Below, piece by piece: positions 54,434 through 64,000 of a DNA stretch of 64,000 nucleotides (position 1 is its first letter; each line of letters opens with the position of its first letter). The stretch is from Halicephalobus mephisto (taxonomy: Eukaryota; Nematoda; Chromadorea; Rhabditida; Panagrolaimidae). The stretch covers positions 62,001-126,000 of the forward strand of contig SWDT01000022.1 in assembly GCA_009193035.1 (NCBI GenBank). The letters run 5' to 3'. A model generated the notes under the pieces. That model saw nothing but the letters and a program-made list of their open reading frames with translations, was not told the DNA's origin and made no database searches. The translations under genes were made by a program, and so were the position numbers.

Positions 54434-57400
54434 ATGGATTCTATGGCTTCTACTTCGGAAGAGCTGCTGATTTTCAGATATGTTTGGTCTTTGAAAATAA
54501 ACAAAAAATTAATTAACACCGGCGAAAAAGCGGTTTTGCACGTTTCTCCGCCGTTTTGCACTGCTTACAACGGGTGTCAGTTCACGTGGCTTCTTCGGAT
54601 GTGCGATGAGAGGGTTCTTGAGATGGCGAATCTGGACAACTTCGATGACCTTCCTTCTGGGTCCAGTCAGAGGGTCAACGTCACTCTCTACTACAAGGAC
54701 GGCCCGATCCCCGATGTCGGACTCCATTCTGCCGCTATTTCGGTCACGGACCAGTCTGGGAGGAAGTTGCTCAAGGACACCCCCTTGGACGGTCAGGAGT
54801 ACATCCTCGGCTCCGGATGGTCCCCTTCCACCTCCGACAACAGCCGTCATTGGAGCGAATTCAGCGAATTCGTCCACAACAACGTCGGAACTCACATATC
54901 CGTCTCCATCGACCTCAAGATCAGAGCCAGCCTCTTCCAGCCCCTCAACTACCTGCCGAGTCTCGAAAGCGCAGATTCAAAATTGGAATTTCTTTGTGAA
55001 AAAATTTTAAAAGAAATCTTCACTCAGCAACTCCAGGTCCCGAATTCCGATCTTCTCGACGTCGAAAAAGACAAATTCGCCTATCATAAAAATATTTTTA
55101 ATTTTTCTTGTCAAGAAGTCCAGAAACGACTCGACGACGCCCTCAGGCAACAAATCAGTTCTTCCAAAATTGAAACGGTAAAATTTTAAAATCAATTTTT
55201 TACGAAATTTTAAAATTTATTTTTTTTACGAAATTTTAAAATTTATTTTTTAATAATTTTCTTTATAAATTTAAAAATTTTTTTACATAATTTTAAAATT
55301 TATTTTTCTATAATTTTTAAAATTGTTTTTTAATGATTTTTTTTATAAAAACTAAAATTTTTAAATTAACTTTTTTATAAATTTTAAAATTTTTTAATGA
55401 ATTTTTTTATAAATTTTAAAATTTTTTAATGAATTTTTTTTATAAATTTTAAAATTTTTTAATGAATTTTTTTTATAAATTTTAAAATTTTTTAATGAAT
55501 TTTTCAGGTTTGTGCCCATATTTACTTTAACCATGTAATTATGGCGGAAACCGTGTGTTTTGAGGATTTCCTGGATATTCTCGAAGCTTCTGTCGCTGTC
55601 CATTTCCCTGCTTTGAAATGGGAATGTGAGCGATTCATCTGTCGAGAAGTAATGGTGGTAAGTTTTACTGTAATTACAAAACCATAAAAATCTCCAAAAA
55701 TCTAAAATTAAAAATTTTTAAACTTCTTAAATTTAAAAAAAAATTTTTATTTTTAAACTTTTTTTAATAATTTTATAATTTTTATAATTTTTTATAATTT
55801 TTAAATTTTTATAATTTTCAAAATTTTTTTTATAATTTTTAATTTTTTTTTCGAAAAAATTTATTTTTAGTTTTTTTAAAAAGTAAAATTGCCTTTGGCA
55901 TTGGATATAAAAGTATTGAATTAGCTTTACTTTTACGGTCATTTGACTACTTTACAAAGGAAGCCATGAGTCTTGGGCGTTCCATGGGTCAGTTTTCGTT
56001 TTTTTGCAGAAATTTGAGAATTTTTTACTTTAGTCGAGTGATCATTGAAAAATGAAATTTGTGTTTGATTTTGACGACGGAGATTTGCATTCAAAATCCG
56101 AATTTTTAAAATTTAAATTTATTATGATTAAATAAACAGTCCCAATTTGGTTCGAACGTCGTCGTTGTCATACTGTAAAAAACCAAATTTAAAAAACACG
56201 AATTTTCCACTCAGGACCAAAAAGTATAAAATTCTTTGTGTATTTTTATGTAATTATATTATTTAAAACTTAAAAGTAATAAAATATAAAAAAAATCAAA
56301 AAAATGGTCCTGACACGAATTTTCAAATTTTCCACTCAGGACCAAAAAGTTTAAAATTTAGTATTTTAATGTTTCTGGAAAATGTTTAAATTGCACTATC
56401 ATGAAAATAAACATGTTGATCACAGAATCGAAAAAAATGGTCCTGACACGAATTTTCAAATTTTCCACTCAGGACCAAAAATTTTAAAATTCTTTGTATA
56501 TTTTGTATATTTTTATGTAATTATATTATTTAAAACTTGACAGTAATAAAAATCGAAAAAATGGTCCTGACACGAATTTTCGAATTTTCCACTCAGGACC
56601 AAAAAGTGTAAAAATTTAACTTTTACACGTTTTTGGAAATTTTTCAAATTATATAATATATTTTTGAAGATTTCTGGAACGTCATAAATGTTCTATGATC
56701 TCGTCCGGATACCGTAATCCAAAAAAATCATCGAAGACAAAGTGCTTTGTTTTTTTTTTTCGGAAAAAATTGCAAAAAAAATAAAAGTTGAAAAATTAAG
56801 TTCACTTTGGATCAAACGACGTCTTTGATCGCGGAAAATCATATGTCGGACTATAGATATCTGCACTTTGGAGGAAAGCAGAAAAGTGGTCGGATGAGAT
56901 CAAGCAACTGTCATGATCCTTGGGATTTGTTTTTTGTCTCGAGACATTCTTTAGCTGTACGATTCCCTCGGGCATTCGGTGCATATCTAGATCGAAAAAA
57001 CAAAAATAATAATGACATTAGTCAAGCAGCAAAAATGAAAAACAAAAAAAAGTAAAAAGTTTTAACATTAAGAACACTTTGCCAAAAATAATTTTTAGTA
57101 TTGGGGATATTTCGCCAAGGATAATTTTTGGCATTAAAGACGCTTTAATGAAAATTATTTTTGGCGTTGGAGATATTTCGCCAAGGACAATTTTTGGCAT
57201 TGAGGATATTTCGCCAAGGACAATTTTTGGCATTGAGGATATTTCGCCAAGGACAATTTTTGGCGTTGGGGATATTTTGCCAAGGACAATTTTTGGCGTT
57301 GGAGATATTTCGCCAAGGACAATTTTTGGCGTTGGGGATATTTCGCCAAAGATAATTTTTGGCATTGAGGACACTTTACTGAAAATAATTTTAGTATTAG

Positions 57401-59419
57401 GAACACTTCGCCAAAGATAATTTTTGGCATTGAGAACATTTTACCTGAAATAATTTTTTATTTTGAGATCACTGAATATAAAATAATTTTTCGTGCTGAG
57501 ATCATTTTTCTAATTTTTTTATTTTGAGATCATTTTTATAATTTTTTTTCGTTCTAAAGTTATTTTTCTAATTTTTTTATTTTAAGATCATTTTTCTCAT
57601 TTTTTTATTTTGAGATCATTTTTCTAATTTTTTCGTTCTAAAATTATTTTTCTCATTTTTTTTTATTTTGAGATCATTTTTATAATTTTTTTATTTTGAG
57701 ATCATTTAATTTTTTTTCCGTTCTAAAATTATTTTTCTAATTTTTTTCTTTCTAAAATTATTTTTATAATTTTTTTATTTTGAGATCATTTAATTTTTTT
57801 ATTTTAAGATCATTTTTTCGTTCTGAGATCACTGCTCAACATTACTTTTGCGTTGAAACGTCTTGCCAAAAGCACGAAACGTTCTTTAATCTTGTTTATA
57901 GACAAGCGAGAGATCCTGAAGAACAAAGAGCACTGATGAAAATGATCAAAACAAAAAGCTGATTAATTTTATTCTATTTTTGGAATGTTTTTGACAAACT
58001 TGAGTCTTTGAAAAATCCTCATTGTTCTCAAGAGGAAAATTGTCATGACGCCATTGCCTCAGGGAAAATCCTTTTTGGATTTCAATGGGCCAAAAGTCGA
58101 TTGTTAAAATTTTTGTTTTTTTGAGAAAAAAGTTGTTTACTTGGTTTCCGAAAGAAACCAATCTTCCAATTCACAAGGCCGGGCTGATAACGGACAGTTT
58201 GGTCCCGAACAAGAGTTTAAAGCAGATTAATCGATGCTGACTAAGGAAAATGGAAACAGTCGAAAATAATCAAAAATAATCAAAAATAAAGATCCACAAA
58301 AATTTATTCATTTCGAGGGGAATTGATTATATAATTATAAAAAATTACAAATAAATTTTTTAAATTTTCTAAAAAATTAAAAATTAAAATTTCATAAAAG
58401 CTCGAAAATTAAAGAAATTAAAAATTAAAATTTCATAAAAGTTCAAAAATTAAAAAATTAAAGTTTTTTAAAAATAAATTTTTAAAATTTCCTAAAAAAA
58501 AATTAAAAATTAAAATTTCATAAAAGTTCGAAAATTAAAAAATTAAAGTTTTTTCAAAATAAAGTTTTTAAATTTTCTAAAAAATTAAAAATTAAAATTT
58601 TATAAAAGTTCGAAAATTAAAAAATTAAAGTTTTTTAAAAATAAATTTTTTAAATTTTTTATTTTATAAATTTTTGAATTTTGTAAAATTGAAAAAAATT
58701 AAAATATTTGGTTTTAGGAATCAGCTGACCTTGATTTTGTGAAGAAAATGTTGCTTCTTGCGGAGAGGTTCCAGTTGCCGGTTTTGAAGATGGTATCTGC
58801 CGGGGCTTTGGTGGATAAACTGATCCTGGCGGATGAAGCAGCGAGTTCGAACATGAGAGAAGAGCTCCTCCAGATTGCGGATCAGATAACAGCGACGGAT
58901 GAATCTGATTTCGACGATGAATCCACGGGGGACGAGAAATCGGAACTTGTTCATTCGGTGGTGGACCAGCTGGAGTCGCTCGCGAAGCACATCCGGAAGG
59001 TTTCGCTTTCTGCTTCGTGTGGTAACCTGAGCAGTGCCCCGGGGGGTCATCCGGGGGTGTTCGCGGCGCCGTTGCCGCCGAAGGACGGGGGTGTCCCGAA
59101 CGGAGGCCAGTTGCCGCCACGAGGTCGAAGGTCTTCCTTGAAAACCAGTCGGGAGCTGCTGGCCTTCCACACAGGATCCATGGATTCAGACGGTTCATCC
59201 CTGAACAACAGTCCTCTCCTGAGCGGATTCCATCCCCGAAGAAGATCAATCATGTTCTCCATGCAGAGTTTCGCCGACGACGAAGAAGACTACGACGAAG
59301 GCGACGAATCAGAAGTAGGGTCCAGTTCCGACCAAGATTCCGCCCAAGCCCCAGTTACCGTAGACACCCCAGTGCGACCAGAAGTCACGACGCATTTCGC
59401 GGTCCCAGTAGGCCCCTGA
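54434..59419 (+). CDS. MATH/BTB-BACK-like protein, 3 exons, 531 aa
   Basis: The exons are 54434-55177, 55508-55657 and 58718-59419, all joined in phase 0 (donors GTAAAA and GTAAGT, acceptors TTTTTCAG and GTTTTAG). Residues about 13-167 look like a MATH/TRAF fold (YVWSLKINKK at the start, SVSIDLKIRA at the end). Residues about 170-290 read as a diverged BTB-type segment (CAHIYFNHVIMAETVCFEDF then LDILEASVAVHFPALKWECE). A BACK-like helical stretch follows (FVKKMLLLAERFQLPVLKM). The tail is low-complexity, with a Gly/Pro patch, RGRRSSLKTS and an acidic DDEEDYDEGDESE. MATH-BTB proteins are usually Cullin-3 substrate adaptors; that role is inferred. The ATG immediately follows an AG acceptor. Exons are markedly GC-richer than their introns. 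Confidence 0.88.
55190..55505. repeat. ~32-bp repeat in BTB intron 1
   Basis: ttttttataaattttaaaat and tttttaatgaa repeat; the last four units (55385-55503) are nearly identical and run up to the exon acceptor. Confidence 0.88.
55680..56170. other. BTB intron 2, left part
   Basis: A/T-rich to 55880, then mixed sequence. aattgcctttggcattgga at 55889-55907 nearly matches aattgcctctggcattgga at 8103-8121. No exon seen. Confidence 0.5.
56180..56620. repeat. ~125-bp array of ggtcctgacacgaattttc units in BTB intron 2
   Basis: Four units with atggtcctgacacgaatttt, then ttccactcaggaccaaaaag: the full inverted pair. Spacing about 110-130 bp. Confidence 0.92.
57070..57445. repeat. 33-bp tandem repeat, about 11 units, BTB intron 2
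   Basis: Units of atttcgccaaggacaatttt and tggcgttgggg recur every 33 bp. Frames stay open on both strands (118 codons minus, 113 plus), with 11-residue periods such as SPTPKIVLGEI. There are no splice sites joining it to the BTB exons; regarded as non-coding. Confidence 0.9.
57465..57835. repeat. ~30-bp repeat of ttttgagatcattttt
   Basis: About twelve units alternating ttttattttgagatcatttt and ttcgttctaaaattattttt. Confidence 0.88.
57840..58310. other. Mixed-composition part of BTB intron 2
   Basis: Small frames on both strands (57780-57962 plus, 57946-58161 minus) lack support. GCCTCAGGG at 58056-58064. No exon seen. Confidence 0.4.
58315..58665. repeat. ~70-bp repeat in BTB intron 2
   Basis: aaattaaaatttcataaaag and ttcgaaaattaaaaaattaa recur four times. 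Confidence 0.85.
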
Positions 59420-59640
59420 CCCCGAATCCAGCCCTCGATGTAGATAACTTCCGACCGGTTCTTGCCATTTTGGGTCTTCCGAAAATTCGAGTTATTTTTC
59501 GCCTTTCAATTTTACCAAACGAAATTCAAGTTGACATTGAATTACTGTAGATGTGTTTGACGATAAAGTCCGAATTATTTTCAATTTTTAAACAATCTTT
59601 TGCAAAATTCATGAAATACGAAATTTGAAAAATTCAAAAA
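59420..59640 (+). other. BTB gene 3' flank
   Basis: Normal-complexity sequence follows the TGA. No clear AATAAA within 200 bp, so the poly(A) site cannot be placed; AATAAA-like strings near 60350 and 60400 are part of a repeat. Confidence 0.4.
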
Positions 59641-59644
59641 TGTT

Positions 59645-60760
59645 TATTTTTAAAAATCTTGAAGCTCGAAGGATTCTGAAGTCTGATTGGTCTTCTGAAA
59701 CTTTGAAAATAGACATTTCTGAAAATTAAATTTATTTTTCAAAAATTTGGAATAATTATTTTTAAAAATCCGAAATATTAGAAATAATTGTTTTTAGAAA
59801 TTTGAAAACAGATAATTCAAAAAATTCAAATTTATATTAATTTTTCAAAAATTTGGAATAATTGTTTTTAAAAATCCGAAATATTAGAAATAATTGTTTT
59901 TAAAAATCTGAAATTCTTAGAAATTTTAAAATAGACATTTCTGAAAATTCAAATTTAAATTTATTTTTCAAAAATTAGAAATAATTGTTTTTTAAAATCT
60001 GAAATTCTTAGAAATTTGAAAATAGATAATTCAAAAAATTTAAATTTAAATTTATTTTTCAAAAATTTGAAAATGATCGTTTTTGAAAATCCGAAATCAA
60101 GTTTATCTTCCGAAAACTTTAAAATAATTATTTTTGAAAATCCGAAATGAAGCTAATTTTTTTAATTTCTAAAAACAGTTGCTGCTGGAGATCTGGAATT
60201 TTGAAAATGACCGTTTTTAAAAGCCTCAAATATAGACAAATCTCTTGAAGCTTTAAAACAGTAATTTTTAAAGATCTCGAATTTAACATATCTTCTGAAA
60301 CCTCAAAAACAGTTATTTCTAAAAGTCTGAAATTTAATTTATTTTAATAAACTTTAAAAATTATCATTTTTGGAAGTCCGGAATTTAATTTATTTTAATA
60401 AATTTTAAAAACTATCATTTTCAGAGGTTTGAAATTTGATTTATTTTTATAAATCTTAAAAACTGTCATTTTTAAAAATCTGAAATTTAAATTATTTTAA
60501 TAAATCTTAAAAACTGTCATTTCTAAAGATCTGAAATTTAATTTATTTTAATAAATTTTAAAAATTATCATTTCTAGAGATCTAAAATTTAAATTATTTT
60601 CAAAAAACTCAAAAATTGCCGTTTTTGAAAATATGAAATTCATTTAATTTTTGAGAATTTAAAAAAAATCATCTTCAAAAATTTGAAAAAGCCGAAAATC
60701 GGAATTTTAGAATTAAAAAAAGCCGAAAATGAAATTTTAGAATTAAAAAAAGCCGAAAAT
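59645..60760. repeat. ~60-75-bp repeats between BTB and RME-8 genes
   Basis: Left part: aaattagaaataattgtttt, aaatctgaaattcttagaaa. Right part (60320-60600): aatttattttaataaatttt, aaaactgtcatttctaaaga. Confidence 0.85.
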
Positions 60761-60764
60761 CGAA

Positions 60765-61130
60765 ATCGATGAAACGATAAATAGTCGACTTTAATCAGTC
60801 CTGTTCGTCCTTTAGTCTAAAGGCCCGGTAATCACGGGGTCCTTGATACATTCCAGAACTATCAATTTTTAGAAATTTTTTCCAATTTCAAATTTCCAAA
60901 TTTTTAAAATTTAATTTTTGTTTTTTTTAAATTTTTTAAATTTTGAACTTGAATTATTTAAATTGAATTTAAATAAAAAGTTGATTCGGAGTTTTAAAAT
61001 TAATAAATTTGATGATTTTATTTTTTGAAAAAAATTTTTCTCGATACGTTTGATGAAATGTTCGTTTTAATTTTTTTGTTCATTAAGTTTTCGTAAGTCT
61101 GTTCTGAAATCTATTGAAATTATTTTGAAA
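60765..61130. other. Intergenic segment, small GC patch
   Basis: 60795-60850 is a mixed patch (cctttagtctaaaggcccgg and onward) with a cctttag/ctaaagg hairpin. No gene seen. Confidence 0.4.
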
Positions 61131-61139
61131 ATGAAATTT

Positions 61140-61865
61140 TTGAGTTGGATTAAGATCGAAATTTGAAAATTTTATTTTTCAAAAAAATTATATTTCGTCA
61201 CGCTTGGCGAAATGTTCGTTTTAATTTTTTTATCATCTAATTTATTTTTTAAAGATCTTTTGAAATTTATCTTAAGGATTAAACTTAACTTTGAAGTAAT
61301 TTAAGTTGGATTTGACTTGGATTAAGATCAAAATCTGAGGATTTTATTTTCAAAAAAAACATATTTTATTACATTTGACGAAATGTTTGTCTTGATTTTT
61401 CATTATTCAATTTATTTTTGTGAACTTTTTAGTTATCTTAGTAATTAGGCTCAACTTGAAATCGTTCGGATTGGATTAAGATCAAAATCTGAAGGTTTTA
61501 TTTTCAAAAAAACCATATTTTATTACATTTGGTGACATGTTTGTCTTGATTTTTCATTATCTAATTTATTTTTCTGAACTTTTTAGTTATCTTAGCAATT
61601 AGGCTCAATTTGAAATCGTTCGGATTGGATTAGGATCAAAATCTGAGGGTTTTATTTTCAAAAAAATCATATTTTATTACATTTGGCGAAATGTTCGTTT
61701 TGATTTTTCATTATCCAATTTATTTTTGTGAACTTTTTAGTTATCTTAGTAATTAGGCTTAATTTGAAACCGTTCGGATTGGATGTAGGTTGAAATCCGA
61801 TTTTCCTTTTAGAGAACCCTGTTTCGTTACGTTTGGCGAAATGTTCGTTTTGATTTTTTCTGCTC
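61140..61865. repeat. ~160-bp tandem repeat, about five units, upstream of RME-8
   Basis: cgttcggattggattaagat, catattttattacatttggc, gaaatgttcgttttgatttt and aactttttagttatcttagt recur through the region. The array ends 160 bp before the RME-8 start codon. Confidence 0.9.
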
Positions 61866-62003
61866 ATTTCGTTTTCGCGGATCCATTTGGAGTTGCATTG
61901 AAAACCAATCGAATTCTCTCCTTTTTTGTTTGATTTGAATGTTTATCTCATCGTCTGGCGTGAGTTACGTGTATTCGAACTGCTTTCGATATATGAGTTT
62001 CAG

Positions 62004-62026
62004 AAGGCAATGCTTAAATTTTGACG
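62004..62026 (+). promoter_or_regulatory. RME-8 5' leader after acceptor, with uORF
   Basis: GAGTTTCAG at 61995-62003 looks like a trans-splice or 5' UTR acceptor. The 23-nt leader then holds a short upstream frame beginning ATG at 62010 (MLKF, stop TGA 62022-62024) that ends three bases before the main ATG. Confidence 0.45.
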
Positions 62027-64000
62027 ATGACGTCGTTTAATCCAAATAACCGGGACATTGCCTGTTTTCTCGTCGTTAAGCACTCATGGAAGGGAAAGTA
62101 AGAGTTTTTTTTATTAAATTTATTATTTATTAAATGTTATTTGTTGATATTTTTCAGATATAAACGGGTTTTTTCGATTGGAACTTTGGCAATCACGACA
62201 TACAACCCCCAGACGTTGGAAATCACTAACCAGGTCAGGATTATATCGATTGATTTATGTACAGGATTGGCTACAACGTTGAAACTGTTGTAGTTCGCCT
62301 CACTATCTAGTATGACGACAATACTGTATATCCCTAAAATCCCCAAAATGTGCTCTCGAATTTTAGTAATTTATGATGCCACTTTGTTTTCTGTTTTAAA
62401 AACCAGCATTTCGATTGAATTACAACCAATAGTTTCAAAATTACTGATTATATTGCGCTGAATCCTCTAAAAGGACTAGTATTAGATGTAGGCTAAAGCT
62501 ACACGTAGTTTAAAGCACATATTACTTTCTTTGTAAGCAATTCGATCGAATATAATCGTCCACAACTTTGGAACCAATAGTTGTAACTTAGTTTACTGTC
62601 CAGTAATAGAAAACTACCACATACTTCCGGAATTTTCAAAGTAGAATCTGTAACTTGAACTATGATATCTCTAGAATTTTCACTTCAGAAGTTATGGCAT
62701 CTGGAATATTTCTCAACTAATAGTTTCGGAATTACCATACTGTGATTCTTAATTCTACATTGATTGCAATCATTTCAGTGGTCATTTGATGAGTTTGTTG
62801 GAGTTAATCCTGAAACTCGAGCTAGCAATAACAAGAATGGAGACGAATTTCTCATTCATGTCAGAAAGAAGAACAAAGTTGAGAACATGAGGTTTTCCTC
62901 GGAATACACTCAGGACATTTTGACTTTTTTGTTTGAATTTGAAACCAAGTTTTCTGGAAGGAAAATCGAACGAATGGTATGATTATGAAATGGATGTTTG
63001 TTGATTTTTGTTTTTAGAGATACAATTGTTTCAAAGAAGGATGGACAGATGAAAGACTACAAGTGACCCTTCAAGTCGGAGCTGGGACTTTATATCAACT
63101 CAATCGACAATCTGCTATTGTTGCTAGATATCTATTCAAAGAAATCAAACAAATTATCAAAGTGTCAGATTATCCAGGAGGATTTGTAATAGAAGTTGGA
63201 GAACAGAGAAGAAGGCATCTGTTTGCAACTTCTGGAGTTGATCAGTTGATTGAAGATATCAGAAAAAATGCAAGTGAAAATGTTGGATGTTATGTGCCTG
63301 TGGCCAAGGATCCTCTGACATTGGATGATTTTAAATTGACAAGATTGGGACTTTGCAGTAAGGACGAAATGATCACTTCTTATGTGGAATTCAAAGTTCA
63401 GAAATTTACATCTAAACATGAGAATTCTGCCAGAAGATTACTGTGTCTAAGTGAGAAATGTATAATTGAAAGAGATATTGCTACTTATTCAGTTATTTGT
63501 GCAAGAAATTTGACCAGTATAGTCTGTCTTTCGAGAGATTTGAAAGATCCTCAGAAATTTACAATTGAATATGAAAGTGGAGAATATAGAGCATACAGTT
63601 CAAATGAAAGGTAATAATTTTTTGTAAAATTTAAATTAATTTTTAATTTTTCTTTGATTTTAATTTTTTCTTAGATTTAAATTGATTTTTAATTTCTTCA
63701 AAATTTTAATTAATAGTTTTTTTTTAAATTTTTGTTTTAGATTTTAGTTGATTTTTTATTTTTCTTTTATTTTAATTGATTTTTAATTTCTTCAGAATTT
63801 TAATTAATAGTTTTTTTAAGATTTTTCTTTTAGATTTTAATTGATTTTTACTTTCCTTTTTAGAGTTTTAATGTGTTTTTAATTTTAGGGATTTGATTTT
63901 GGCCTCGTTGATTGATGGATCTCGTGGTTCTAGTAATTATCAGATTTTTGTGTCTTCTAGACCGTATGAGAAACATCTTAGAATTTTGCCCTTTAAATAT
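62027..64000 (+). CDS. rme-8: RME-8 / DNAJC13, N-terminal 350 codons (runs off window)
   Basis: This is the 5' part of receptor-mediated endocytosis protein 8, a very large peripheral endosomal protein. It recruits Hsc70 through a central J domain and acts with retromer, sorting nexins and WASH. The exons are 62027-62097, 62158-62233, 62779-62976, 63018-63610 and 63889 to beyond 64000; all phases join. The N-terminus carries the conserved block [20 protein letters not shown] then [20 protein letters not shown], which starts the PH-like, PI3P-binding region. Further conserved pieces are [36 protein letters not shown] and [10 protein letters not shown]. Introns are 60, 545, 41 and 278 nt. ATG 62027 is chosen because it begins the open frame and lies 23 nt after an acceptor. 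The J domain lies beyond the window. Confidence 0.95.
62234..62778 (+). other. RME-8 intron 2 (545 nt)
   Basis: Donor GTCAGG, acceptor CATTTCAG. Unlike most introns here it has normal complexity; a minus-strand 69-codon frame overlapping it and exon 2 is a shadow. Confidence 0.7.

Noticed and set aside
54509..54895. 128-codon minus and 134-codon plus frames inside BTB exon 1
   Set aside because: Out-of-frame shadows of the MATH-coding exon.
58659..59249. 196- and 149-codon minus frames
   Set aside because: Shadows of the GC-rich third exon of the BTB gene, which has matching splice phases and domain content on the plus strand.

Overview
The window looks like a nuclear contig from a small-genome animal, most likely a nematode (inference, moderate confidence). 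Protein-coding exons are short and of normal complexity. They sit in extremely A/T-rich, low-complexity DNA full of short-period tandem arrays. Splice acceptors are mostly TTTTCAG or TTTTTAG. The inferred start codons of all three genes follow at once, or within about 25 nt, an acceptor-like AG, as expected for spliced-leader trans-splicing. There is no bacterial operon structure, no rRNA or tRNA that I can see, and no CRISPR array.

Three genes can be supported. (1) On the minus strand, positions 1-6578 hold five exons of an RGK-family (Rad/Gem/Rem) small GTPase whose reading phases join perfectly. Two more phase-compatible N-terminal exons lie at 22533-22644 and 31668-31742, so the gene probably spans more than 31 kb with introns of about 9 and 16 kb. 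Its 3' end runs off the left edge. (2) On the plus strand, 54434-59419 is a complete three-exon gene for a 531-residue MATH/BTB-BACK-like protein with a Ser-rich acidic tail. (3) On the plus strand, from 62027 to the right edge, are the first five exons (350 codons) of RME-8/DNAJC13, the endosomal J-domain scaffold. The genes have no evident shared pathway; they are neighbours rather than an operon.

The rest, especially 6.6-54 kb, is intronic or intergenic DNA. It holds dozens of tandem arrays with units from about 25 to 275 bp. Many arrays carry the same 38-39 bp imperfect palindrome, of the type GGTCTCGACACGAATTTT then AATTTTCCAGTCGGGACC. Clear mobile elements are a solo LTR with 5-bp target duplication (35051-35435), a 348-bp palindromic MITE (36021-36368), a 1655-bp foldback Tc1/mariner-type element with a frameshifted transposase C-terminus (36448-38102), three head-to-tail TA-sharing pogo/Tigger-like MITEs (24637-25091), and two inverted copies of an AT-rich palindromic satellite (about 5550-6330 and 41755-42590).

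Small islands of higher complexity break the A/T-rich DNA, near 8.1-8.5, 18.7-18.9, 27.55, 32.3, 35.6-36.0, 44.2, 47.8 and 51.8-52.1 kb. They contain AP-2-like palindromes, CRE palindromes and possible micro-exons, and are the best places to look for unannotated exons or enhancers.
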